From: Pseudomonas sp. ISL-84
GTDB taxonomy: Bacteria; Bacillota; Bacilli; Bacillales; Cytobacillaceae
Length of the DNA: 59,176 nucleotides
Direction of reading: 5' to 3'
NCBI GenBank assembly: GCA_018613035.1
Contig: JAGGRA010000035.1
Coordinates: 1-59,176, forward strand
Shown: positions 18,276-28,165 of the stretch, in pieces
Layout: every line of letters starts with the position of its first letter
How positions within the stretch are numbered: position 1 is the first letter of the stretch
The notes under the pieces: generated by a model
Seen by the model: the letters and a program-made list of their open reading frames with translations, nothing else
Told to the model about the DNA's origin: nothing
Databases searched by the model: none
Program-made: the position numbers and the translations under genes

Positions 18276-18638
18276 TTATTTCTCCTGAATATTCAAGAAT
18301 TCCACAATCTCAATTTGATTTCCCGATGGATCTTCAATAACAAAGTAACGCCCTGGAGGACAAGACTGGGGCTCATCAAAAAGCACGTTCACACCAGCTT
18401 CCTTCATTCTGCTAAAATCACGTTCAATATCCTCTGATAGTATACCAGGCAATACATTGGCGCCCTTGTTTTCCTCAGCGGTCTCTTCCAGAACAACTGG
18501 CACCTCACTATGTACAAGACTAACAATTTTTTCTCCATAATATTTAGAGACTTTGAAATCCAATGCCTCTGTATAAAACTTTAAAGCAGTCTGCAGATTA
18601 TTTACTTTTACTGTTAGTACGCAAAGCCTATTTAACAT
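18276..18638 (-). CDS. VOC-family (glyoxalase/bleomycin-resistance-like) protein
   Basis: A 120-residue vicinal-oxygen-chelate protein. The two half-modules are visible in VKVNNLQTALKFYTEALDF (about residues 10-28) and in the C-terminal PGRYFVIEDPSGNQIEIVEF (about 94-113), which carries the usual metal-ligand Glu. It is monocistronic. Substrate unknown; it is not a close match to lactoylglutathione lyase or a named antibiotic-resistance protein. Confidence 0.75.
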   Translation of the reverse strand: MLNRLCVLTVKVNNLQTALKFYTEALDFKVSKYYGEKIVSLVHSEVPVVLEETAEENKGANVLPGILSEDIERDFSRMKEAGVNVLFDEPQSCPPGRYFVIEDPSGNQIEIVEFLNIQEK

Positions 18639-18982
18639 GGAAATTCCTCCCTTTTGAATCAGTCCTAGAGTATTTCTCGCAACGAGTTTCCATATCCTTC
18701 TAGATAGAAGGAATTGTCTAAAAAATTTGCTCTTTCCTAAAAGATTTTGTTAATAAATTTTTGTGATTAAAAAACATTGATAAATAAAGTTGGTTGATTG
18801 GAGCGTAGGGTGCGGGATCTTCGTAAAGGCATACGCATTTCCTTTGTGCGGTGATGATTCGAGGATGCTTATTCAAAGTCCAGCGGGAGGAGTAGTACTT
18901 TATAAAAAAGAGGTCTGCCCCAGTGCTTTAATCGTCAAGCGCTGAAGACAAACCCCTTGGTTGTTATATTGAAGAACTATTA
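18639..18982. other. Intergenic stretch with a terminator-like hairpin
   Basis: About 340 bp without a supportable gene. The only structure is the compound hairpin at 18912-18954 next to the selO stop. The rest is A/T-rich spacer. Confidence 0.5.
18912..18954 (-). terminator. Compound hairpin terminator of selO
   Basis: An outer stem (GGTTTG / CAGACC on the minus strand, with one G-U) encloses an inner imperfect repeat (CAGTGCTT / AAGCGCTG on the plus strand). TCTTTTTTAT follows on the minus strand. Confidence 0.6.
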
Positions 18983-20446
18983 TCATGTACCGCAATAAGT
19001 TCGGTAAGGACGTGCTGATGGTTCGGGCATTTTGCAGTATTCATCCTGTTCAGGGGAATACGCAAAAGGGCTTGAAAGTACATCAAGAAGTTTTTTCATT
19101 ACCTTGAAGTCTCCTTGATTTACTGCAGCTTCCAATGCCTCTTCAACCTTGTGGTTTCGGGGGATAACAGCAGGATTGCTTTTCCGCATTAACTGAATTG
19201 CAATGTCTTTCGATTCCTGCCTGCTTAGTCTCGATTGCCACTTCTCATGCCACTGAATAAATTCAGGGTCTCCATTTAGCCCCGCTTCCTCCAAGTGATT
19301 CAAAGTTAATGATCGGAAGGTGTTGGTATAATCCGCTCCAGACTTCTGCATGATCTTGAGGAGGTCTGTAATTAGGGTTTCATCTTCTTTTTCTTCGTTT
19401 ACGATCCCCAGCTTTGCTCTCATCCCATTGAGCCAATGACTTTGATAAATCTTATTGAAATCGGAAATAGCATCCTGAGCTATTTTCACAGCCTCATCCT
19501 GATCTTCATGAAGGAGAGGCAAAAGAGTTTCTGCAAACCTCGCCAGATTCCATCCGCCAATATAGGGCTGGTTCCCATAAGCATAACGGCCTTCCCTATC
19601 AATTGAGCTGAATACGGTTGCGAGATCGTAGGCATCCATAAAGGCGCATGGTCCATAATCGATGGTTTCACCACTAATAGTCATGTTATCAGTATTCATA
19701 ACTCCGTGTATGAAACCAACTAATTGCCATTGGGTTATCAGCGCAGCCTGGCGCTTGATTACTTCCTGGAGCAGGGAAAGGTATCGGTTCTCATCTCCCT
19801 CAATTTCTGGATAATGACGCTTTATTGTATAGTCAGCCAGTGCACGGAGCTCTTCAACCGGCCTCCAATTTGCAACATATTGAAAGGTGCCAACACGCAG
19901 GTGGCTTCCTGCTATTCGGGTTAGAATAGCACCAGGCAGCTCGGTTTCGCGAATGATTGACTCGCCGGTTGTCACCACTGCCAGACTGCGGGTCGTCGGA
20001 ATGCCAAGCGCATGCATGGCTTCACTAATAATGTATTCCCGCAGCATTGGCCCGAGTGCTGCGCGGCCATCGCCTCCGCGGGAGTAGGGAGTTCTGCCTG
20101 AACCCTTAAGCTGAATATCAACCCGCTCACCCTTCGGAGTGATTTGCTCGCCAATCAGCATTGCACGGCCATCACCTAACATATTAAAATGCCCAAATTG
20201 GTGCCCAGCGTAAGCTTGCGCCAGAGGCGAAGCTCCTTCAGGAACCTGGTTGCCAGCAAGTACCGCTAAGCCATCCTCGCTTTGCTGCGCTTCCGTATCC
20301 AACCCCAATGATGCTGCCAGTGAACCATTGAGTATCGCCATTTGCGGTGAGCTTACAGGATTGGGATTAATCCTGGAAAAGAATGATTTCGGCAAACGGG
20401 CATAACTATTATCAAAGTTCCACCCTGTTTCTTTCTTATTTGTCAT
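18983..20446 (-). CDS. selO: Protein adenylyltransferase SelO (YdiU)
   Basis: A 487-residue SelO/YdiU-family pseudokinase, which transfers AMP to Ser/Thr/Tyr of target proteins and is linked to redox homeostasis. Seen here are [15 protein letters not shown] (about residues 83-97), the nucleotide-binding [16 protein letters not shown] (about 115-130), and the catalytic/metal region, where Asp-Asn in MNTDNM is followed nine residues later by Asp in DYGP. That matches the D252/N253/D262 spacing of the Pseudomonas enzyme. The C-terminus ends in CGT, a Cys form at the position where animal SelO carries selenocysteine. Monocistronic. Confidence 0.92.
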   Translation of the reverse strand: MTNKKETGWNFDNSYARLPKSFFSRINPNPVSSPQMAILNGSLAASLGLDTEAQQSEDGLAVLAGNQVPEGASPLAQAYAGHQFGHFNMLGDGRAMLIGEQITPKGERVDIQLKGSGRTPYSRGGDGRAALGPMLREYIISEAMHALGIPTTRSLAVVTTGESIIRETELPGAILTRIAGSHLRVGTFQYVANWRPVEELRALADYTIKRHYPEIEGDENRYLSLLQEVIKRQAALITQWQLVGFIHGVMNTDNMTISGETIDYGPCAFMDAYDLATVFSSIDREGRYAYGNQPYIGGWNLARFAETLLPLLHEDQDEAVKIAQDAISDFNKIYQSHWLNGMRAKLGIVNEEKEDETLITDLLKIMQKSGADYTNTFRSLTLNHLEEAGLNGDPEFIQWHEKWQSRLSRQESKDIAIQLMRKSNPAVIPRNHKVEEALEAAVNQGDFKVMKKLLDVLSSPFAYSPEQDEYCKMPEPSARPYRTYCGT

Positions 20447-20594
20447 CGTATCCCCTTTTCTTATTTGACTTTTTATCCGGTTATTCTTTAGTATCCTTTA
20501 GTTTTTAATTTACACCTTAACATTCTCAGCTTATTATAATGTCATCTTCTTCCACTTCATTATACCTTTTACTTTTGGATGTCTCCAATAAAAA

Positions 20595-20648
20595 AGGTGC
20601 CTGCCCCCTAGTACGTTAACATCCTAAAGTACTAGCGGCCAGGCACCT
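20595..20648 (-). terminator. Two-stem terminator after the DUF1540 gene
   Basis: The outer stem AGGTGCCTG / CAGGCACCT (9 bp) encloses an inner stem CTAGTAC / GTACTAG (7 bp). A T-run follows on the minus strand. Confidence 0.8.
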
Positions 20649-20658
20649 ATTCTTTTTA

Positions 20659-20814
20659 CTATTCACTGTGCTCAAACGTTTTGCATGCTGTTTCCTCAAC
20701 ATCTTCAGCCTCTCTGCCATTTTGGCCGATGACATAAATTGAGTCGGCTACACATTTATCTCCTTCTGCCCAGTATTTGCAGTTTTCCACGTTACATAAT
20801 ACCTCGACTTCCAT
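20659..20814 (-). CDS. Small DUF1540 cysteine protein
   Basis: A 51-residue protein, below the usual gene-finding cutoff. It carries the DUF1540 pattern CNVENCKYWAEGDKC near the N-terminus (cysteines at 7, 12 and 21) and a fourth Cys at residue 44. Four cysteines in a protein this size suggest a small metal-binding domain. AAGGAGGTG lies about 9 nt before the ATG and a strong terminator follows, so expression is well supported. Members are common in spore formers; the function is not known to me. Confidence 0.85.
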   Translation of the reverse strand: MEVEVLCNVENCKYWAEGDKCVADSIYVIGQNGREAEDVEETACKTFEHSE

Positions 20815-20998
20815 TGATGGCCACCTCCTTAATGGTTTGGTATTCTATACCCTTTTTGAAGAAGGATTAACCAACTTTTAAATCCACCTAGTTATGTTCT
20901 CACTCTCATTCTATGCAATAGTTTAAAAAGGGATTGGACAAGTGTAGATATATATTAGAGTTCTCGCTTATTTTTTAATTTTAGAAAGAATAACAAAA

Positions 20999-21037
20999 AG
21001 GGCGATGGATTCGTGGTAACCACATATCCATCGCCCT
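20999..21037 (-). terminator. Terminator of the MMPL exporter operon
   Basis: AGGGCGATGGAT pairs with ATCCATCGCCCT and encloses an inner GTGG TAA CCAC stem. The minus-strand tail is TTTTTGTT. Confidence 0.9.
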
Positions 21038-21097
21038 GCATAATATAAGTCCAAGCCAGGACTCCTTTGTTTTGTCTCGTAAAAAGAATATAATAAG

Positions 21098-22903
21098 TTA
21101 CTTAAACAAGTCTAAGAATAGTTCCCAAAATCCTTTTTCTTTTTCAGGCTTTTCTTTCTTTGCTTCTTGTTCTTCTTTTTTAATGCTTTCTGTTTTTATT
21201 ACAAATTGCACGGAAGATACTTTTTCATTTTTAGAAGAAACAAAGGATACTGGCTTAAAGTCAGATTTATCATATTCCTCAATCATCTCATTGATTTCCT
21301 CTTGCATTTGAGCTGGCAAGTCTTTGGTTTCCTTATATAATTCATCAGTTCCATTGTGGAGCTGGCCCACTCCTTTTTCTAATTCACTTGTTCCACCTGA
21401 TAATTCTGCTATACCCGAGTGCAGCTTATGATAGGAAGCAGATAACTGGCTTACCCCTTCTGTATAGCTTACTAATCCGGAGTGGAACTTACCGTAATTG
21501 GAGGCCAAAGCTGCAAGGCCTTTCTGCAACTCTCCCAGGGCACTCACATCCATCTCCTTCATCGAACCAGCAAGTTCATTTGCCATCGACGTCAATGTTC
21601 CACTCATTTCTCCCACAGACCCGCTAACTTGGTTTAATGATGGTTTGACAGCTTCAAAGGCTTCTTTTACAGATGAATATGTCCCTTTCACTTTTTGTGA
21701 AGCGGAATATGACTCAACCAATTGATCAAGTACATTGGCATCCGCACCGCTCTTATACAATCCAGCAATCTCTTCCTCTGTAAGCTGATGAGCAGGAATT
21801 TCCTTAATAGCACCATCTAAGGCACGATAAGCAAGCGAGTAATTCTCTTGCAGGGCTGATAGGCCATTTGCTGTTTCCGAAAGGCCATTCGCTAATTGTG
21901 TAAGGCCATTTGGCAGTTCGCTCAAGCTCGTTAGATCCATTTTTGCTGAATCTCCGGAAAGGGAGCCACTGATTGTCCCAAGTGCATTTCCAATGGAACG
22001 GGATGCATTTACGATTTCAGAGGACGAGCCATCCAACTGACTCATTCCATTTTTATATTTCTCAGAACCATCACGCAGGGCTGCTGCACCGGTATCTAAT
22101 TGGGAAATACCCTTCTTCAAGTCAGCAACACCGTTATTTAACTCTCCAATAGCTTTTGACAATACCGACATGTCATCTGTCATATTTCCCATTTCCGAGG
22201 TATCAATTGGCAGAGTTGATGGGACAGCAGCGATCTCAATTCCTTGAAATTCAAAATCCTCAACATCTGCCTCTACGCTTAGCTTTTCCTCTTGGCCAGG
22301 CATAACGGTAAAAGTAATCTGCTTATTTTTTCCGGCGTTTGCAATCATTCCGCCCGGAGCTTCAATATTTTCATACTTATTGGAAAGCATGATAGAAACT
22401 TGCAATAAATAGTTTTCATAAAATACTGTATCAACGTTCCCATTAGCAGCCGTATCAATATTTATTTCAACATGCCCTCTTTTTCCTGCAAGATCGGATG
22501 GAGTAACTTTCTGTCCATCCAACAAATAAGAAATCTTTATATCCCATGGTAATTCAGAGTCGTCCTTCATGTTTCCCTGATAATAAAATTTGCCTTCTGG
22601 AGCATTGACACGAACGGTTTGCCCCTCTTGATCCAATTCCGTTAAATCAGTCAAATTTTTGACGCTGCTATATTCCCCATAATCAAGGATCTCTCCAGCC
22701 CTTGCCACCTCAAGCGTATTCACGACATAGATGTCACCTGGGGCACCATTGGATTTCAATGTCGCATACACCACTTCGTCCTTTGATGTGACTTTACCTG
22801 CTGCTGTTTCAGCTTCTGCCTCAGCAGAAAAGCTAAGAAATGAAGGCAAGAAGATCATAAAAGCAAGTGAAGCATGAAGTATTTGTTTTTTTCTCATCAT
22901 CAT
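21098..22903 (-). CDS. Secreted heptad-repeat partner of MMPL exporter
   Basis: A 601-residue exported protein with a signal peptide at residues 1-30 (ending SFSAEAEAE). A beta-rich region spans about 40-240. A long region of repeated Leu-x-x-Gly heptads (about 245-560: LNNGVADLKKGISQL, LPNGLTQLANGLSET, LQKGLAALASNYG) is the pattern described for YhgE/Pip-type proteins. The C-terminus is short and amphipathic. Its ATG overlaps the stop of the upstream MMPL gene, so the two are coupled. I infer an extracytoplasmic partner of the exporter; the true partner relationship is unproven. Confidence 0.7.
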   Translation of the reverse strand: MMMRKKQILHASLAFMIFLPSFLSFSAEAEAETAAGKVTSKDEVVYATLKSNGAPGDIYVVNTLEVARAGEILDYGEYSSVKNLTDLTELDQEGQTVRVNAPEGKFYYQGNMKDDSELPWDIKISYLLDGQKVTPSDLAGKRGHVEINIDTAANGNVDTVFYENYLLQVSIMLSNKYENIEAPGGMIANAGKNKQITFTVMPGQEEKLSVEADVEDFEFQGIEIAAVPSTLPIDTSEMGNMTDDMSVLSKAIGELNNGVADLKKGISQLDTGAAALRDGSEKYKNGMSQLDGSSSEIVNASRSIGNALGTISGSLSGDSAKMDLTSLSELPNGLTQLANGLSETANGLSALQENYSLAYRALDGAIKEIPAHQLTEEEIAGLYKSGADANVLDQLVESYSASQKVKGTYSSVKEAFEAVKPSLNQVSGSVGEMSGTLTSMANELAGSMKEMDVSALGELQKGLAALASNYGKFHSGLVSYTEGVSQLSASYHKLHSGIAELSGGTSELEKGVGQLHNGTDELYKETKDLPAQMQEEINEMIEEYDKSDFKPVSFVSSKNEKVSSVQFVIKTESIKKEEQEAKKEKPEKEKGFWELFLDLFK

Positions 22904-24957
22904 TTCTCCTCATAAAAATTTGCTTTATAGGTCGTTTTTTTAATCAGTTTATCGAATACCAAAAGCATCGCCGGCAAGACCAGCACTACCATTACAAAGG
23001 CAAGCAGAGCCCCTCGACCCAGCAATAGTCCAATGGATGAAACAACCGGATTTGAAGATGTGAGCCATAAAATAAATCCTACACTGGATAAAATGGCTGC
23101 CGATATTGAAATCGAGAATGTTTTTTCATCCAATGTTTTCACTATTGCTTTTACAGCAGGCATTTCTTTGCGATGATGATTATACGCCTCTGTCAGCAAG
23201 ATGGCATAGTCTACCGTTGCTGCAAGCTGTACAGTACTAATAATTAAATAGCCTACAAACACCAGTGAGGTATTCGTAAAATATGGAATCGATAAATTAA
23301 TCCAAACAGCTGATTGAATGGTAATGAGCAAGACCAGCGGAATGGAAAGGGATTTAAAGCTGACCAGCAGTACAATCGCAATCGTAACAACCGTTAAAAC
23401 GTTCACCACGATATTGTCCTTTGTTACGGTATTTTTAATATCATACAAAGTAACGCTTTCCCCAAGGCTGAGTGCCTGATCTCCATAATATTTCGAAGCC
23501 GTTTTTTCTATGATTTCTACAATCGAAAAAGGAATATCCCCTTCCGTTCCCTGATTCGTATTGATTATAATACGGCTGTAGTTTTCAGAGTAAAATTCAT
23601 TCGTAATCGATTCATCTAAATACTCTGGCGGGATTTCAGAACCAACCCTATTTACATACGAAATGACACTTGTTACATAATCGGCTTCTTCTAAATCCTG
23701 AACGAGGTCTGACTCTTTTGCCACATCGCCTTTATGGACTAAAAGAACAATTGGCGTGGTTTCACCAAATTCCTCTTCGATCATTTTCAAATCACTGCCG
23801 GCACGCGTCTCTTCCGGCTGTTCACCAATCCCATACACAAATGAGGTGTTGCTCTGTGCCAAAAAGGCAGGAATAAGAATGGCAAACACAAGAAGCAAGC
23901 TTGGAGCTTTTAGTTTTACAACCCTTTTGCCAATGCCAGTGAAGCTCGGAACAAAGCTTTTATGTTTTGTTTTATCCATCCATTTATAAAAATAAAGAGT
24001 TAGAGCAGGCAAAAATACCATAACACTGATAAAACTCAGGATAATTCCCTTTACCAGGTTCACACCAAGATCAGAGCCAATTTCAAAATCCATGAATGTA
24101 AGGGCGATAAATCCGAAAAACGTTGTGGCTGCACTTGCCGTGATTGCCGGGAATGACTTTTTCATTGCAAGCTGCATGGCTTCTTCCGGATTATTGGCCG
24201 TCTTCCGATAATCAGAGAAGCTATGAAGCAGGAACACTGCATAATCAAGAGAAACCGCCAGCTGCAAAATCGGAGCAACAGACTGGGTGACGAAGGAAAC
24301 CTCTCCTATAAAGATGTTTGTTCCTAAGTTAATCAGTACCGAAACACCGATGGCTGTAAGGAAAAACAGCGGTTCTATCCACGAAGTAGTAGAGATGACC
24401 AGAATAAAAATAATGATCGGCACTAATAATAGACCGGCATTTAACGATTCCTTCCCGGCCATTTTTTGGGAGCTTGCCGTATTGATGGCTTCTCCCGCAA
24501 TCGCACCATTTTCCCCAATTAGTTCATAAATGGCATCGGTTATTTTAACCTCATCCCCTGAACGGACACTGATGGAAAACAGCGCATTTTTGTCCTTATA
24601 GTAATTCTCTACCATCTCTTTGTCCGCCACTTCCAAAGGGGTCTTCAAATCTACTACATCATCCAGCCACATCACATCTGAAACACCGTCAATGGCTGAC
24701 AGCTTTTCTTTATATTCGAGTGCTTCCTGTAAGGATACATTGGGTATCATGACTCTAGTATCCGGAACAGAACCTGTAAACTCTTTTTCCATGATGTCCA
24801 TCGCCTTTGTCGACTGGGCATCATCTGGCAGATAATCGACCATATTGTAATTGACCGATACAAAGAACTGCGCCACCGTTGAGAGTAAAGTAAAGAAAAC
24901 AAACGCAATCAAAACAGCTTTTTTATGTTTTATGATCCGTGATGCAATATTTATCAT
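22900..24957 (-). CDS. MMPL/RND-family exporter (YdfJ-like)
   Basis: A 685-residue RND-superfamily MMPL protein. It has two repeats, each with a first helix, an extracytoplasmic loop (about residues 35-165 and 370-510) and a five- to six-helix bundle. The helices with LAVSLDYAVFLLHS (about 226-239) and LAATVDYAILLTEA (about 571-584) contain the conserved intramembrane Asp-Tyr that couples proton flow. Substrates of this group are lipids, peptides or drugs. It sits opposite a TetR-type regulator and precedes the heptad-repeat protein in one operon. A palindrome lies within its promoter. Confidence 0.85.
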   Translation of the reverse strand: MINIASRIIKHKKAVLIAFVFFTLLSTVAQFFVSVNYNMVDYLPDDAQSTKAMDIMEKEFTGSVPDTRVMIPNVSLQEALEYKEKLSAIDGVSDVMWLDDVVDLKTPLEVADKEMVENYYKDKNALFSISVRSGDEVKITDAIYELIGENGAIAGEAINTASSQKMAGKESLNAGLLLVPIIIFILVISTTSWIEPLFFLTAIGVSVLINLGTNIFIGEVSFVTQSVAPILQLAVSLDYAVFLLHSFSDYRKTANNPEEAMQLAMKKSFPAITASAATTFFGFIALTFMDFEIGSDLGVNLVKGIILSFISVMVFLPALTLYFYKWMDKTKHKSFVPSFTGIGKRVVKLKAPSLLLVFAILIPAFLAQSNTSFVYGIGEQPEETRAGSDLKMIEEEFGETTPIVLLVHKGDVAKESDLVQDLEEADYVTSVISYVNRVGSEIPPEYLDESITNEFYSENYSRIIINTNQGTEGDIPFSIVEIIEKTASKYYGDQALSLGESVTLYDIKNTVTKDNIVVNVLTVVTIAIVLLVSFKSLSIPLVLLITIQSAVWINLSIPYFTNTSLVFVGYLIISTVQLAATVDYAILLTEAYNHHRKEMPAVKAIVKTLDEKTFSISISAAILSSVGFILWLTSSNPVVSSIGLLLGRGALLAFVMVVLVLPAMLLVFDKLIKKTTYKANFYEEK

Positions 24958-24997
24958 TTTTCATCCTCTCTTGTGTCATCCACAATTTCACTTTATC

Positions 24998-25027
24998 ATT
25001 ATATAAAACACAGTGTTGGCTATTCAA
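24998..25027 (-). promoter_or_regulatory. Promoter of the MMPL operon with embedded palindrome
   Basis: On the minus strand: -35 TTGAAT (25022-25027), 18-bp spacer, -10 TATAAT (24998-25003). The spacer contains an 11-bp palindrome, AACAC-N-GTGTT (25007-25017), placed where a TetR-family repressor would block RNA polymerase. A direct repeat of GTTCGC and AGATTA follows at 25034-25067 toward the regulator gene. Confidence 0.6.
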
Positions 25028-25122
25028 CAAACAGTTCGCCAGATTACGTTATGTTCGCAACAGATTATAATGATTTGTTGTTTTTCTATTGAATTACAGA
25101 AATAGGAAGGAAGGATCAGAGT

Positions 25123-25689
25123 TTGGGTTCCAAATTGGATAGACGCAAAAAATATACACGGATGGTTTTAAAAGAAGCACTGATAAAATTATTAGAGGAA
25201 AAACAAATACCATGTATTACGATAAAAGAAATCTGTGTGCAGGCTGACATAAACCGCTCAACATTTTACTCTCATTATTCAAGTCAGTACGACCTGCTCA
25301 ATTCCATAGAAGAAGAGTTTATCAAGGATATGACTGCAACACTTAGCCAGTACAATTTTTCCAAAGAAGACGAAGCCTTGCAAATGACAGAAAAGATTTT
25401 AGAATATATTGCGGAAAACAATGACATATGCCGAACACTGTTAAGCGAGAATAGCGATATTCATTTTCAAAAAAAAGGCATGATGATCACGAAGGAATTT
25501 ATATTCAAAAATTGGATTACTGACAAACACCTTGAACAAGAAACATTGGAGTACATAAGTATGTTTGTTGTGAGTGGCAGTATTCATGTCATTAAGCATT
25601 GGCTTGAAAACGGGATGAACAAAACCCCTAAAGAGATGGCTGAAATTATTAACAACTTCATAAACAAGGGGTTATTAAATATACGATGA
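25123..25689 (+). CDS. TetR/AcrR-family regulator
   Basis: A 188-residue TetR-family protein. The N-terminal helix-turn-helix is at about residues 9-55 (ALIKLLEEKQIPCITIKEI, then INRSTFYSHYSSQYDLL), and the C-terminal helical ligand domain resembles TetR_C_33-type regulators of the YhgE neighbourhood. It starts with TTG behind AAGGA (8 nt). It diverges from the MMPL operon, with about 165 bp shared, so it very likely controls that exporter and itself. Confidence 0.85.
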   Translation: MGSKLDRRKKYTRMVLKEALIKLLEEKQIPCITIKEICVQADINRSTFYSHYSSQYDLLNSIEEEFIKDMTATLSQYNFSKEDEALQMTEKILEYIAENNDICRTLLSENSDIHFQKKGMMITKEFIFKNWITDKHLEQETLEYISMFVVSGSIHVIKHWLENGMNKTPKEMAEIINNFINKGLLNIR

Positions 25690-25714
25690 AGTATCATTAT
25701 TAGAGAGGTGCCTT

Positions 25715-25769
25715 AAAAAACGCCTGGCCCAAGTACGTTTTTTGCTTGTACTAGAGCCAGGCGTTTTTT
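25715..25769. terminator. Bidirectional two-stem terminator
   Basis: AAAAAACGCCTGGC pairs with GCCAGGCGTTTTTT (14 bp) and encloses a short AGTAC / GTACT stem. It serves both the tetR-type gene and rlmD. Confidence 0.9.
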
Positions 25770-27153
25770 ATGCTTGCTTCAAAATTAATTCTGTAACACT
25801 CTCCACATGTGCCGTCTGCGGGAACATGTCCACAGGCTGTATTCCGGTCACCTTATACTTTGAGCCAAGTATAGATATATCCTTGGCTAGTGTAGATGGG
25901 TTACAGGATACATAGACCACTTTCTTTGGCTGCACTTTTACTATTGTCTTAAGCAGTTGCAGATCAAGGCCTGTTCTAGGCGGGTCGACGATAATCACGT
26001 CTGGTTTCCATCCTTCTTTGGTCCATTTCGGAAGCCACTCTTCTGCTTTGCCAACCACATATTGGGCATGCTTGATGCCGTGGCGGGCTGCGTTTTTCTT
26101 GGCGTCTTCAATGGATTCGCGGATGATGTCCATACCCCGGATTTCAGCGGCTTGGTCTGCTACCCATAAGCCAATTGTTCCTACTCCGCAGTAGGCATCC
26201 GCCACTTTTTCTTTTCCTGTGAGGGCGGCAGCTCTTTTTACTTCGTTATATAGCTTAACTGTCTGTTCCGGATTCAGCTGAAAGAATGTGCGGGCAGATA
26301 GTTCAAATTGCAGATCTCCAAGTGTTTCCTGAATAAAGTCGCTTCCTTCAAGATTCATGGTTTCTTGCCCAAAAATCAGAGAGGTTTTTTCACCATTCAC
26401 ATTTTGGATGATTGATTTTACTTCAGGCAGCTCACTCTTAATTCTTTCGATAATAATCTCTCTCTTGGGCAAATCTTTCTGTGTAGTTATGAGAACAATT
26501 TGAAGCTCGCCAGTCTGGATCCCAACTCTGGCAACGATGGTTCTGACTAGCCCTTTTCGGGTTCTTTCATTATAAATCGGAATTTTTAAGTCCTGTAGAA
26601 TTCTTTTGACCGTTTCAGTTGCCTTTGTTGTTTGCGGGTGCTGGACCTTGCAATGTTCGATATTAATAAGGCGATGTGAATTCATGCCATATAAACCAGC
26701 TAGCACCTTCCCATCTTTTTGGCCAACTTGGAACTGGCTCTTATTGCGGTAGTTCCAAGGATCTTCCATTCCGATCGTTTCTTTTATATTTAGTTTTGCA
26801 GGATTCAATTTTGTATGCCGTTCAAGCGCTTGTATAATGATATCCCGTTTCTCCTTAAGCTGCTGGTCATAGCGAAGATGCTGAAGCTGGCAGCCGCCGC
26901 ATTCGTGATATACCGGACATGGCGGCTGGACACGGTACTCCGACTTTTTGCGGATTTTTTTTATTTTTGCCTCAGAAAATTTCGGGTTTACTTTGGTTGC
27001 CTCCGCCACAATTTCCTCGCCAGGCAGTGCTCCCGGGACAAAGACGACCTGCCTTTTAAAATAGCCAACACCCTCGCCGTTTATGCCAAGTCTTTTAATG
27101 GTAAGCGGAAATGTCTGATTTAATTTTAATTTAGCTGTTTGTTCTTGTTTCAT
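25768..27153 (-). CDS. rlmD: 23S rRNA (uracil-5-)-methyltransferase, RumA family
   Basis: A 461-residue RumA/RlmD-type enzyme that makes 5-methyluridine in 23S rRNA. An N-terminal TRAM domain (about residues 12-70) binds RNA. The 4Fe-4S cluster cysteines are in [12 protein letters not shown] (about 78-89). The SAM-binding domain has [12 protein letters not shown], and the nucleophile Cys is in [11 protein letters not shown] (about 405-415), after DPPRTGL. In B. subtilis the matching gene (yfjO) also lies beside the glycosylase gene yfjP, so synteny supports the call. The exact uridine methylated cannot be told from sequence. Confidence 0.9.
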   Translation of the reverse strand: MKQEQTAKLKLNQTFPLTIKRLGINGEGVGYFKRQVVFVPGALPGEEIVAEATKVNPKFSEAKIKKIRKKSEYRVQPPCPVYHECGGCQLQHLRYDQQLKEKRDIIIQALERHTKLNPAKLNIKETIGMEDPWNYRNKSQFQVGQKDGKVLAGLYGMNSHRLINIEHCKVQHPQTTKATETVKRILQDLKIPIYNERTRKGLVRTIVARVGIQTGELQIVLITTQKDLPKREIIIERIKSELPEVKSIIQNVNGEKTSLIFGQETMNLEGSDFIQETLGDLQFELSARTFFQLNPEQTVKLYNEVKRAAALTGKEKVADAYCGVGTIGLWVADQAAEIRGMDIIRESIEDAKKNAARHGIKHAQYVVGKAEEWLPKWTKEGWKPDVIIVDPPRTGLDLQLLKTIVKVQPKKVVYVSCNPSTLAKDISILGSKYKVTGIQPVDMFPQTAHVESVTELILKQA

Positions 27154-27172
27154 GGTGCTTCATCACTCCAAA

Positions 27173-28054
27173 TTACTCGATGCTCCTCCATAAATAGAGG
27201 GAGGCATAGCTTAAATAAGGACCCCAGCTCTTTGAAAAAGTCTCCATTTCCTCTCGAGTTGGTTTCTCTTCTAATTTATACAGTTTTTTTAATGCATTCT
27301 GAATGCCAATGTCTGCGACTGGAAAAAGGTTTTGCCTGCCGAGCCCGAACATCAGGAAATTTTGAACAGTCCAGGGGCCGACACCTCGCAATTTGATTAG
27401 TTTATCATAAATTTCTTCATCTGAAAGGTTTTTTAGCTCTTCGAAGTTTAAGTCTCCGGAGGCTGTTTCCTTTGCAATTCCCATTACATACTCTGCTTTC
27501 CGTCCGCTGAATTGCAGTTCGCGAAGATTTTCCACTGTCAGTTTCGCCACTTTTTCAGGGAGTGGATAAAACCAAGTTCCATCTTTCTCAAAGCCAAACG
27601 TTTTAACAAATCGTTCTGTTAAAGTATGGGCAAATGAAAGATTAAGCTGCTGGTGAATGATGCATTTCAAGAGGCATCCATACGGATCAAAATCGAGCAC
27701 AACTGGTGTCCCATAATGCTCATCGAAAATAGGCTTTAAATCGGTATTTTGAAAATGCTGATGGATCCTCTCCAGCGGGAGATGCCATTGAAAGATTTCA
27801 GATAGGCGTTCAGCCGCTTTTTCTTTTAGCGGTCCTTCTGTTCCTTCTATTATAAATTCCGGTGCTTCTGTTGTTCCGCTGGCTTTAACTTGTGCAACAA
27901 CCGGTGTATTTTCCAGAAGCATCGGCACCTTTACTGACCTGTTCTCAAGATCAACCTGATTTAGAGGGTCAATGGACAGCCTGTCCAAAACGAGATCAAA
28001 ATTATAAGGTCCTTCTACTTGTATCTTTTCCAAGAAGAATCCGTCCTTTATCAT
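27173..28054 (-). CDS. AlkA-type DNA-3-methyladenine glycosylase (YfjP-like)
   Basis: A 293-residue HhH-GPD DNA glycosylase removing alkylated purines. An AlkA-like N-terminal domain (about residues 1-110) precedes the helical domain. The helix-hairpin-helix is LRGVGPWTVQNFLM (about 224-237) and the catalytic Asp lies in FPVADIGIQ. It corresponds to B. subtilis YfjP and sits 19 bp before rlmD, probably cotranscribed. An extended -10 (TGCTATAAT, minus strand) lies only 10-18 bp before the ATG; a start there would give almost no leader, so another promoter may be used. Confidence 0.85.
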   Translation of the reverse strand: MIKDGFFLEKIQVEGPYNFDLVLDRLSIDPLNQVDLENRSVKVPMLLENTPVVAQVKASGTTEAPEFIIEGTEGPLKEKAAERLSEIFQWHLPLERIHQHFQNTDLKPIFDEHYGTPVVLDFDPYGCLLKCIIHQQLNLSFAHTLTERFVKTFGFEKDGTWFYPLPEKVAKLTVENLRELQFSGRKAEYVMGIAKETASGDLNFEELKNLSDEEIYDKLIKLRGVGPWTVQNFLMFGLGRQNLFPVADIGIQNALKKLYKLEEKPTREEMETFSKSWGPYLSYASLYLWRSIE

Positions 28055-28117
28055 TTTCCCCGATTATAGCATTTTTTGTTGGGATTTTACTAAAAATGTA
28101 CGTCCTATAAAGAAATA

Positions 28118-28134
28118 GACCCTAAATTTGGGTC
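28118..28134 (-). terminator. Weak hairpin downstream of the 21-bp array
   Basis: GACCC TAAATTT GGGTC with a minus-strand tail of TATTTCTTTAT. It could end a pdaA transcript that has read through the array. Confidence 0.5.
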
Positions 28135-28165
28135 CATCTCCATCTCTTTATATTGTTTTATCGCA

